Shown here: one piece after another, positions 1-5,979 of the stretch
How the letters are laid out: the number at the start of each line of letters is the position of its first letter
Position numbering within the stretch: position 1 is the first letter of the stretch
Origin: Actinomycetota bacterium
GTDB lineage: Bacteria; Actinomycetota; Actinomycetes; Actinomycetales; Microbacteriaceae
Assembly (NCBI GenBank): GCA_018268455.1
Contig: JAFDWM010000012.1
Span: 1-45,235 of the forward strand
DNA: 45,235 nucleotides
Direction: 5' to 3'
Notes under the pieces: model-generated
Told to the model about the DNA's origin: nothing
Database searches by the model: none
The model's input: only the letters and a program-made list of their open reading frames with translations
Translations under genes and position numbers: made by a program

Positions 1-41
1 AACTCGTCCGAGTAATGCTTGCGGACCATGATGACGATCAT
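1..41 (-). CDS. Possible start of an IS3-family transposase OrfA (partial)
   Basis: On the minus strand an ATG at 41 opens a frame that runs off the left edge. It encodes 13 complete residues, MIVIMVRKHYSDE. The stretch VRKHYSDE resembles the N-terminus of OrfA proteins of IS3-family elements, which typically begin with a short basic segment followed by YS[DE]EF before a helix-turn-helix. A purine-rich ribosome site, GGGGAAGCGAG, lies just upstream. Only 13 residues are visible, so the family call rests on a short resemblance; it could be another small DNA-binding protein or no gene. If real, the element continues left of the window. Confidence 0.35.
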   Translation of the reverse strand, partial: MIVIMVRKHYSDE

Positions 42-92
42 CTCGCTTCCCCGGCCAGAGACCGGAATCAACGTGTCCAAGAACAAGGGTCA
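1..92 (-). mobile_element. Possible left end of an IS3-type insertion sequence (partial)
   Basis: The region ahead of the putative transposase start, read on the minus strand, begins TGACCCTTGTTCTTGGACAC at about 92. IS3-family ends begin TG, and this would place the terminal inverted repeat about 50 bases before the start codon, as is usual. The partner repeat and the target duplication lie outside the window, so the boundary is a guess from one end. Confidence 0.25.
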
Positions 93-220
93 AGGCCCCG
101 GCGAGGCAAAGCAAACGTGGCCGACTCGGCCTAGTCCTACAGCCTTCGGGCTCTTCTCACGATCAACATCCGCCTTCACATAGTCCGCGTCGGCAGGACC
201 AGTGACTGTGGAGAAGAGCC
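93..220. other. Gap upstream of the integrase with two small hairpins
   Basis: No convincing gene is seen here. A near-perfect palindrome GGCCGA-C-TCGGCC lies at 119-131. A small stem AGCC-TTCG-GGCT with a stable UUCG-type loop lies at 141-152, followed by a T-rich stretch (CTTCTC), so it may be a weak terminator reading rightward or a regulatory hairpin in the integrase leader. No clear -10/-35 pair was identified for the integrase. Confidence 0.3.
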
Positions 221-1957
221 ATGACGATCATCGACGCGGACCACACCGCGATAGACAGCCTCGTAGCGCCAACGCCGTTCCCCGGGTCGTTCGCCGTCTC
301 GTACCTGCGGGTCTCAACGAAGGAGCAGGCTGAAAAGGGCGGCCAGGCGGAGGGGTTCTCGATCCCAGCGCAGCGCGAGGCGAACCAGCGCAAGGCCGAA
401 CAACTCGGCGCAACGATCATCGAGGAGTTCGTCGACGCGGGCGAATCCGCACGCAAGGCCGATCGGCCCGAACTGATGCGGATGATCCAGTACGTCGCCA
501 AGCACAAGACGACCTACTGCATCGTCCACAAGGTCGACCGGCTCGCCCGCAACCGTGCCGACGACGTGACCATCCACCTCGCGCTCAAGGACGCCGGAGT
601 CACGCTGGTATCGGCCACGGAGAACATCGACGAGACCCCATCGGGGATGCTGCTGCACGGCATCATGTCCTCGATTGCCGAGTTTTACTCCCGCAACCTC
701 GCCACCGAGGTCGTCAAGGGCCTGTCGCAGAAGGCCGCGCAAGGCGGCACCGTGACGAAGGCACCCATCGGCTACCGCAACGTCGGCGTGCGCGACGAGT
801 TCGGGCGCGAGGTACGCACCGTCGAGATCGACGACGAACGGGCGCGGCTGATCAGGTGGGCCTTCCAGGTGTTCGCCTCCGGCGACTGGACCACGAGCCA
901 ACTCCATCAGGAGTTGGTGGCGCGTGGGCTGACCACCGCCGCGACACCGCGACGGCCAGCTCGGCCCATCGCCAAGTCGTCCGTGCACCGGATGCTGACA
1001 AACCCGTACTACAAGGGCAGCGTCCGCTACCAAGGCGTCACCTACGCCGGAGCGCACGAGGCGATCGTCCCGAACGAGGTGTGGGACCAGGTGCAGACCG
1101 TGCTCGGTACCCACCGCTCGGCCGCGGACGCGACTCAGGTGCACGAGCACTACTTGAAAGGCACGGTGTTCTGCGGGCAGTGCGGCTCGCGCCTGATCGT
1201 GTGCAACGCGAAGAGCAGCCAAGGCAAGATCTACCCCTACTTCGTGTGCGCGAGCCGGCACGGCGGTCGAGGCAATTGCACCCGACAGGCGATGCTGATC
1301 GAGCAGGTTGAACGACTCATCGAGTGCTTCTACGCCAAGGTGCAGATCGACCCTGAGACGATCGCGGCGGTCTCGGCGATGATTCATGCCCGGTTCGACG
1401 AGATGATGGCGGAAGGAGCGGCCGAACTCGCCGACCTTGCGTCCCGGAGGACCCAGCTCGAAGGCGAGCAACAGAAACTGCTCCAGGCTCACTATGCAGG
1501 GGCGATCCCACTCGACCTGCTCAAGCGAGAACAGGACCGGATCACCGCGTCGCTGGAGACCATCGAGTACCGGATCACCGCGCATCACGGCCACTACGCC
1601 GACGCGAGAGAGAACCTCGACGACTCACTGAAACTGCTCTCCAATGCCGCCGACATTTACGAGCACGCCGACGATGCGAACCGTCGGCTCCTCAACCAGG
1701 CGCTGTTCAAGACGATCTATATCGACGAGGACAACGACGTGCGGGTCGGCTACCGCAACCCGTACGACGGGCTGAGCATCCCCGGCCTCCATGCCGACGC
1801 GCTGAGTTGGGCCGCCGAGGCAAAGAAAATGGGCCAGGCTGACCCCGCGACCAAGGGCGGACCCTTGGTCGCGAGTTCAAACCTGACCCGTTTGGGGTGG
1901 CTAACGGGGCTTGAACCCGCGACCCCCGCGACCACAACGCGGTGCTCTACCAACTGA
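221..1957 (+). CDS. Large serine recombinase (site-specific integrase) ending inside tRNA-His
   Basis: A 578-residue large serine recombinase, which catalyses unidirectional integration of a mobile element by double-strand cleavage through a serine-DNA link. The resolvase catalytic domain covers about 24-165, with the nucleophile Ser32 in YLRVSTKEQ and the arginine motif DRLARN near 106-111. The recombinase domain follows (about 180-300). A zinc ribbon uses Cys318, Cys321, Cys343 and Cys353. A long charged helical region (about 395-480) is the usual coiled coil. The start is fixed by GGAGAAG at 210-216. The last ~21 residues are translated from the antisense of tRNA-His, and the stop at 1955-1957 lies inside the tRNA. 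This suggests that the reading frame crosses the attachment site and that the original C-terminus was replaced on integration. Part of a mobile element extending leftward. Confidence 0.9.
   Translation: MTIIDADHTAIDSLVAPTPFPGSFAVSYLRVSTKEQAEKGGQAEGFSIPAQREANQRKAEQLGATIIEEFVDAGESARKADRPELMRMIQYVAKHKTTYCIVHKVDRLARNRADDVTIHLALKDAGVTLVSATENIDETPSGMLLHGIMSSIAEFYSRNLATEVVKGLSQKAAQGGTVTKAPIGYRNVGVRDEFGREVRTVEIDDERARLIRWAFQVFASGDWTTSQLHQELVARGLTTAATPRRPARPIAKSSVHRMLTNPYYKGSVRYQGVTYAGAHEAIVPNEVWDQVQTVLGTHRSAADATQVHEHYLKGTVFCGQCGSRLIVCNAKSSQGKIYPYFVCASRHGGRGNCTRQAMLIEQVERLIECFYAKVQIDPETIAAVSAMIHARFDEMMAEGAAELADLASRRTQLEGEQQKLLQAHYAGAIPLDLLKREQDRITASLETIEYRITAHHGHYADARENLDDSLKLLSNAADIYEHADDANRRLLNQALFKTIYIDEDNDVRVGYRNPYDGLSIPGLHADALSWAAEAKKMGQADPATKGGPLVASSNLTRLGWLTGLEPATPATTTRCSTN
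1846..1873. repeat. Perfect 12-bp inverted repeat within the integrase 3' end
   Basis: Arms CGCGACCAAGGG (1846-1857) and CCCTTGGTCGCG (1862-1873) pair over all 12 positions around the 4-base loop CGGA. The repeat sits 20 bases from the end of tRNA-His, inside the integrase reading frame. It may terminate tRNA-His transcription (minus strand, but without a U run), or form part of the dyad expected in a serine-integrase attachment site. The sequence does not decide between these. Confidence 0.6.
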
Positions 1958-1969
1958 GCTATAGCCACC
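1893..1969 (-). tRNA. tRNA-His (anticodon GTG)
   Basis: A complete cloverleaf on the minus strand. The anticodon stem CCGCG/CGCGG encloses loop TTGTGGT, anticodon GTG. The T-arm GCGGG-TTCAAGC-CCCGT is standard. The acceptor includes the extra 5' G that pairs with C73, the histidine identity element, and CCA is encoded (1893-1895). The 3' half overlaps the integrase reading frame, so it is the likely attachment site of the neighbouring element. A TACACT -10-like box lies 29 bases upstream (1999-2004). Confidence 0.95.
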
Positions 1970-2004
1970 ATGTGCCTGCCTGAGCGGGCAACCTGACCAG
2001 TGTA

Positions 2005-2631
2005 TTACAGGTTCGAGGCGAACTCTGACACGACGGCGTCCGACGTCGCCTGCGCTTCGTCACTGGTCGGTCCAGGGCGGTCGACGAACACGGCGCGGCG
2101 GTAGTACTCGAGCTCGCGGATCGACTCGAGGATGTCCGCAAGCGCGCGGTGCCCGCCGTCCTTGGCGGGGGCGTGGAAGAACACCCGCGGGTACCAGCGC
2201 CGGGACAGCTCCTTGATGCTGGAGACGTCGACGTTGCGGTAGTGCAGGTACCGGTCGACGTCCGGCATGTACTTCGCAAGGAATGAGCGGTCGGTGCCGA
2301 TCGTGTTGCCGGCCAGCGGTGCCTTGCGCTCCTGCGGCACGAAGCGGCGGATGTACGCGAGAGTCTGCTCCTGAGCCTCTTCGAGGCTCAGGCCACCGGG
2401 GATCTCCTCGAACAGCCCCGACGTACGGTGCATGTTCGTGACGAAGTCGTTCATCTGATCCAGCGCGCGATCGCTCGCCTTGATCACGACCTGGAAGCCC
2501 GGATCGACGATCCGCAGCTCGAAATCAGTGATGACGACGGCGATCTCGACGAGCTCATCGACCTCGAGATCGAGCCCCGTCATCTCGCAGTCGATCCAGA
2601 CCAGGCGATCATTCTCGGAGGAGGAAACCAT
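2005..2631 (-). CDS. orn: Oligoribonuclease
   Basis: A 208-residue 3'-to-5' exoribonuclease of the DEDDh family that degrades 2-5-nucleotide RNAs (and, in other bacteria, pGpG) in the cytoplasm. The first exonuclease motif is IDCEMTGLD, with Asp14 and Glu16 as metal ligands. The C-terminal motif HRALADILESI carries the general-base His and last Asp. The length matches the family, about 180-215. The ATG at 2631 lies six bases after a TAGGAT -10 box (2638-2643, minus strand) with no ribosome site, indicating a leaderless transcript. The gene stands alone; its 3' end lies 36 bases from tRNA-His, on the same strand. Confidence 0.97.
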   Translation of the reverse strand: MVSSSENDRLVWIDCEMTGLDLEVDELVEIAVVITDFELRIVDPGFQVVIKASDRALDQMNDFVTNMHRTSGLFEEIPGGLSLEEAQEQTLAYIRRFVPQERKAPLAGNTIGTDRSFLAKYMPDVDRYLHYRNVDVSSIKELSRRWYPRVFFHAPAKDGGHRALADILESIRELEYYRRAVFVDRPGPTSDEAQATSDAVVSEFASNL

Positions 2632-2637
2632 GCCGAC

Positions 2638-2643
2638 ATCCTA
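2638..2643 (-). promoter_or_regulatory. -10 box of orn (leaderless)
   Basis: TAGGAT on the minus strand is separated by exactly six bases from the orn ATG, so transcription should begin at or next to the start codon. Confidence 0.6.
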
Positions 2644-2662
2644 CTGAGCGGCGCCGACGCGC

Positions 2663-2668
2663 TAGCCT
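2663..2668 (+). promoter_or_regulatory. -10 box of tRNA-Arg
   Basis: TAGCCT lies eight bases before the first base of tRNA-Arg, the spacing expected for direct transcription of the tRNA with almost no 5' leader. Confidence 0.5.
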
Positions 2669-2676
2669 TGTGGAGC

Positions 2677-2748
2677 GCCTCCGTAGCTCAGCGGAAGAGC
2701 AGCGGCCTTCTAATCCGCTGGTCGCAGGTTCGAATCCTGCCGGGGGCA
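2677..2748 (+). tRNA. tRNA-Arg (anticodon TCT)
   Basis: Complete cloverleaf. The acceptor GCCTCCG pairs with CGGGGGC (one G-U pair), the anticodon loop CTTCTAA gives TCT, and the T-arm is GCAGG-TTCGAAT-CCTGC. CCA is not encoded; the sequence after the discriminator A is CCG. It reads the rare AGA codon. Confidence 0.95.
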
Positions 2749-2766
2749 CCGTGCGGTGTCCGCGGA

Positions 2767-3513
2767 TCAGGACGCGCGTGCCGGCCTGACACGTGTCGCG
2801 ATGACGTCGACGATCAGCCAACGCACGGCGGCCGCGGTGGTGAGCGTCCAGACGATGGAACCCAGCACGTCGGTCGGGAAGTGCAGTCCGTCGCTCACCA
2901 CAGCGAGACCGACCAGCGCGGTCGCGATGACGCCGAGCACGATCGGCAGCCACGCGAGACGCGTGTCGCGAAGCAGGAACCAGAACGCGATGGCGAGCGC
3001 GACGATATAGGCCGTGTGGCCGCTCGGGAAGGAGCCGTCCGTCTGCAGCGGCGAGAAAGGGTGCGCGAGCAGCGCCGCGTCGGGACGGGGCCGGTCGACC
3101 AGGATCTTCACCGCGGCCACCGGGAGCCATGTGAATGCGACAGTGAGACCGAAAAGGATCGCGGTGCGCAGCGAACGGGACACGGCCCACACCGCGGCGG
3201 CGATGACGAGCGTGATCGCGACCGCGGGGAGAGGCTCGATGCTGCGGTAGACGACCGAGCCGAACGCGCCCCAGAGACCGGTGTGCGCCTCGTTGAGCGC
3301 GACTACGAGGGGCTGGTCGGCCTGCGTCGCGCGCATCGCGAAGCCGAGCGCGATGACGACCACGGCTCCCGCGACGGCGACCAGCACGGCGGTGAGCGGT
3401 CGCCCGGTGGGTCGATCGATGCCGCGGAGGATGCGGGGACGTTCGCTGATGGCCTCGCTCAAGATCGGATCCTCATCCCTGATCGACCCCGCTCCGACGG
3501 CGGGAGGACGCAC
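2767..3513 (-). CDS. PAP2-family membrane phosphatase
   Basis: A 248-residue integral membrane protein of the type-2 phosphatidic-acid phosphatase superfamily, which hydrolyses lipid phosphates or pyrophosphates such as undecaprenyl diphosphate or phosphatidate at the membrane. The three catalytic motifs are present in order: KILVDRPRPD, then PSGH, then a C-terminal SDGLHFPTD (usually SRxxxxxHxxxD; here D replaces R). About six hydrophobic helices separate them. The GTG start at 3513 has no clear ribosome site. An internal TTG 17 codons later follows GAGGA at good spacing and is an alternative. The substrate cannot be told from sequence. Confidence 0.88.
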   Translation of the reverse strand: MRPPAVGAGSIRDEDPILSEAISERPRILRGIDRPTGRPLTAVLVAVAGAVVVIALGFAMRATQADQPLVVALNEAHTGLWGAFGSVVYRSIEPLPAVAITLVIAAAVWAVSRSLRTAILFGLTVAFTWLPVAAVKILVDRPRPDAALLAHPFSPLQTDGSFPSGHTAYIVALAIAFWFLLRDTRLAWLPIVLGVIATALVGLAVVSDGLHFPTDVLGSIVWTLTTAAAVRWLIVDVIATRVRPARAS

Positions 3514-3587
3514 GACGGCGCCAGTGATCCATGCTGACCCAGCGCGTCTAAGGATTGGCCAAGAAATCCCGCGAGGCGGGCGGGTGC

Positions 3588-3851
3588 TCAGAAGCGCAGG
3601 GCGGCGACGGCGTCGTCCGCGCTCCAGAACTCTCCGACGATGCGGAAGACACCGGAAGGCAGATGCAGGCGCTCGGCGCGATATCGCACCCCCAGCTCGT
3701 GCGGGACGAGCCGCAGGTGGCCGCGGACCGCACCGGCGGCATCCCGCACACGCCAGAGACGCTCGCCGGCCGGGATCAGCGTCTCCGTTGCACGGCGCAG
3801 CGCAGGTGCGGCCCAGTGCAGCTCAGGTGCGGAAGAGATGTACGTGGTCAT
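3588..3851 (-). CDS. Small conserved-looking orphan protein, 87 aa
   Basis: Function not recognised. The 87-residue product has no signal peptide or membrane helix. Its composition is mixed and looks like a compact soluble domain, with several Trp, aromatic and hydrophobic residues. A very strong ribosome site, AAGGAGG, sits six bases before the ATG, which argues for a real gene. It is followed downstream by the PAP2 gene on the same strand (74 bases), so co-transcription is possible. Confidence 0.65.
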   Translation of the reverse strand: MTTYISSAPELHWAAPALRRATETLIPAGERLWRVRDAAGAVRGHLRLVPHELGVRYRAERLHLPSGVFRIVGEFWSADDAVAALRF

Positions 3852-3932
3852 GGTGCCTCCTTCTTCCTTCGAACATAAGGACGGCCTCGGACATTCGACA
3901 CGGACGCGTCATCCGCCAGCCCACGGAATCCC

Positions 3933-3938
3933 TACACT
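3933..3938 (+). promoter_or_regulatory. -10 box of the LysE-type exporter (leaderless)
   Basis: TACACT precedes the GTG start by six bases and no ribosome site lies between, the arrangement of a leaderless message. Confidence 0.5.
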
Positions 3939-3944
3939 TTTCTG

Positions 3945-4568
3945 GTGACCCTGACTGTGTGGCTCTCGCTGGTCGTCGCGTGCGTCGTGATCAGCCTCAC
4001 CCCCGGCGCCGGCGCGATCAACACGATGACCAACTCGCTGAACGAGGGATGGCGGCGCTCCATCTGGGGCATCATCGGCCAGCAGCTCGCCCTCGTCGTG
4101 CATGTCGCGATCGTCGCCGCCGGCGTGGGCCTGCTGGTCTCACGCCTGCCGTGGCTGTTCGAGACCGTGCGCTACCTGGGCGCGGCATACCTCGTCTTCC
4201 TTGGCCTGCGCCTCATGCTCTCGCGCGTTCCCGATGCCGTCGACGAGGAGCTGCAGCGGTCGCCGGAGGGCCATTGGCCCATGCTCCGCCGCGGCTTCTG
4301 GGTGAATCTGCTCAACCCGAAGGCCATCGTCTTCTTCCTCGCGTTCGTCCCGCAGTTCATCCGGCTCGACCGGGATCCGTGGCCGCAGTACCTCATCCTC
4401 ATCGGCACCACCATCACGATCGACGTGATCGTGATGTGGTTCGTCTTCGCGGCCAGCGCGCAGACGTTCCGCCGTCTCACCACGAGCCGCCAGGGACAGC
4501 GGATCCTCAACCTCGTGTTCGGAGCTCTCTTCATCTGCGTGGCAGCACTGCTGCTCTTCATCCACTGA
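3945..4568 (+). CDS. LysE/RhtB-family amino-acid exporter
   Basis: A 207-residue inner-membrane exporter with about six transmembrane helices. The family hallmark is in the first helix, SLTPGAGAINTMTNSL, and a second conserved segment, FWVNLLNPKAIVFFLAFVPQF, lies in the middle. Members export amino acids such as lysine, threonine, homoserine or leucine; the substrate here is unknown. The GTG start is chosen because the first helix begins immediately and a TACACT box lies six bases upstream. The length is normal for the family. The gene stands alone. Confidence 0.93.
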   Translation: MTLTVWLSLVVACVVISLTPGAGAINTMTNSLNEGWRRSIWGIIGQQLALVVHVAIVAAGVGLLVSRLPWLFETVRYLGAAYLVFLGLRLMLSRVPDAVDEELQRSPEGHWPMLRRGFWVNLLNPKAIVFFLAFVPQFIRLDRDPWPQYLILIGTTITIDVIVMWFVFAASAQTFRRLTTSRQGQRILNLVFGALFICVAALLLFIH

Positions 4569-4708
4569 GCCCTTCGTCCTGCACAGCTCGGTTCCCTCGC
4601 CGGTTCCGCACGGGTTGCGCGCGCAGTGCCCCACGCCGCCCGCGGTCGCGACACGCTCGGTGCAGGAGCGGGGCCGACCGGACCCGCGAGGAGCAGAGGA
4701 GAGCACTC

Positions 4709-5215
4709 ATGGCCGACACCATCACCATCGTGGGCAACGTGGCGACGGATCCGGAGCGCGGCAGCACCGCGACCGGGATCCCGACGCTGAGCTTCCGCAT
4801 GGCCACCAACCACCGCCGGTTCGACCCGAACACCGGCACGTATGTCGACGCCGGCACCAACTGGTTCGAGATCAAGGTGTACCGGGGCCTCGCGGAGAAC
4901 GCGGGGGCATCGTTGCGCAAGGGCGACCCGCTCATCGTCACCGGCCGGCTGAAGCTGCGCGAGTGGGAGGGCAAAGACGGCAGGCACGGGCTGGCCGTCG
5001 AGGTCGAGGCCGAGAACATCGGTCACGACCTGCGCTGGGGGCGCACCGTGTACAGCCGCATGTCGCGTCAATCCGCATCGCCCTCGACCGCGCCCGCGCC
5101 CGCGGCCGACGCCGGATCGCCGGGGCCCGGCGGCGACGAGCTCGCGGCGGTGGGCGCCGGATCCTCGGCGTCGGCGGACGCGTGGGCGGCGCCGGGGACG
5201 CAGGTGCCGTTCTGA
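4709..5215 (+). CDS. ssb: Single-stranded DNA-binding protein
   Basis: A 168-residue SSB that coats single-stranded DNA during replication, repair or recombination. The OB-fold covers about 1-115, beginning ADTITIVGNVATDPE, with the conserved TNWFEIKVYRGLAENAG and KGDPLIVTGRLKLREW. The tail is Ala/Pro/Ser-rich and ends PGTQVPF, not the canonical acidic DDDIPF tip. This suggests a secondary actinobacterial SSB (SsbB-like) that may not bind the usual SSB partners. The ATG is preceded by AGAGGAGAG. The rpsF-rpsR context typical of the main ssb is absent, which supports an accessory role. Confidence 0.92.
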   Translation: MADTITIVGNVATDPERGSTATGIPTLSFRMATNHRRFDPNTGTYVDAGTNWFEIKVYRGLAENAGASLRKGDPLIVTGRLKLREWEGKDGRHGLAVEVEAENIGHDLRWGRTVYSRMSRQSASPSTAPAPAADAGSPGPGGDELAAVGAGSSASADAWAAPGTQVPF

Positions 5216-5252
5216 GCCCAGGCTGCACCAGGAGGGGCGATCGGACGCCGCC

Positions 5253-5258
5253 TAGACT
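5253..5258 (+). promoter_or_regulatory. -10 box of the lipoprotein gene (leaderless)
   Basis: TAGACT lies six bases ahead of the GTG start, with no ribosome site. Confidence 0.5.
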
Positions 5259-5264
5259 CGGAGC

Positions 5265-5828
5265 GTGCGCGCATCCGGGCTTCGAGACCGTCGCGGCTGC
5301 GCGGTGCGCCGGCTGGGCGTCCTCGGCGTGACCATGATGCTCGCGACCAGCGGTTGCGCCTTCCACGCGGCCGATCTGCGCGCAACCACGACCACGACCC
5401 CGACCGCCCCGGCGCCGAGCGCGCACGCCTCGGGATCGGCCGAAGCCACAGCCACAGCCACAGCCACGGCCACGGCCACGGCCACGGCCACGGCCGGGCT
5501 GTACCCCGACGGCTCGGCGCAGGAGAACCTGCCGCTGTTCTCGGCCGTCGTCGCGCAGGTATGGGCGGAGGGGCAGCGTGCGTCGAGCCGTGCCTATGTC
5601 GACGCGCTGGCGGCGGCGGGATTCTCCCGCGACGACATGCAGATGACGGCCGATGAGACGACCGTGGGAAACCCGGCTGAGAGCATCCAGTTCTCGGTGC
5701 GGTGGCATGACGGGCAGTGCCTGATCGGGCAGGTCGGACCGTCCACAGGGGAGCCCGTCACGGGGATCTTCGACCCGGTCGACGGCGGACGCTGCCTGAT
5801 CGGCACGACCGTGTCGATCGCGCCGTAG
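5265..5828 (+). CDS. Putative exported lipoprotein with an Ala-Thr repeat linker
   Basis: A 187-residue secreted protein. The basic N-terminus and a short hydrophobic stretch end at Cys31 in LATSGC, an imperfect lipobox, so lipid anchoring outside the membrane is likely but not certain. Residues 40-77 form a low-complexity linker (TTTTT, then eight Ala-Thr repeats at 61-76). The folded part (about 78-187) contains two cysteines, Cys146 and Cys168, that could form a disulfide. I do not recognise this domain. The GTG is taken as the start from the leaderless promoter geometry. Linkers of this type commonly space a domain away from the membrane. Confidence 0.75.
   Translation: MRASGLRDRRGCAVRRLGVLGVTMMLATSGCAFHAADLRATTTTTPTAPAPSAHASGSAEATATATATATATATATAGLYPDGSAQENLPLFSAVVAQVWAEGQRASSRAYVDALAAAGFSRDDMQMTADETTVGNPAESIQFSVRWHDGQCLIGQVGPSTGEPVTGIFDPVDGGRCLIGTTVSIAP
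5445..5492 (+). repeat. Hexanucleotide microsatellite: three GCCACA and five GCCACG units
   Basis: Eight head-to-tail 6-bp units, three GCCACA followed by five GCCACG, lie in frame within the lipoprotein gene and encode (Ala-Thr)8. Unit gain or loss by slippage would keep the frame and only change linker length. Confidence 0.9.
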
Positions 5829-5890
5829 AGCGGCCCGCACGGGCGCGAGCCTCCAGAACGCCGGCGCCCGCGCCGCGCCGCCCGCACGGG

Positions 5891-5896
5891 TAGGCT
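5891..5896 (+). promoter_or_regulatory. Possible -10 box of ettA
   Basis: TAGGCT about 85 bases before the ettA GTG would give a leader of roughly 80 bases. No good -35 was found. Confidence 0.35.
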
Positions 5897-5979
5897 GGAG
5901 TGTCGATCCCGTGGCCGAGAGCCCGGACCGACCCGCAGCCGTTCGCAACCGTCGTCGTCACGACAGAAGGAGCGCCCTC

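Noticed and set aside
1861-1895. Remnant of a second tRNA next to tRNA-His (GAGTTCAAACC looks like a T-loop)
   Set aside because: The stem flanks do not pair and no anticodon arm is visible.
3281-4708. Long upstream extension of the ssb frame
   Set aside because: SSB homology begins only at the ATG at 4709, which has a good ribosome site; the earlier codons overlap the PAP2, orphan and exporter genes in other frames.
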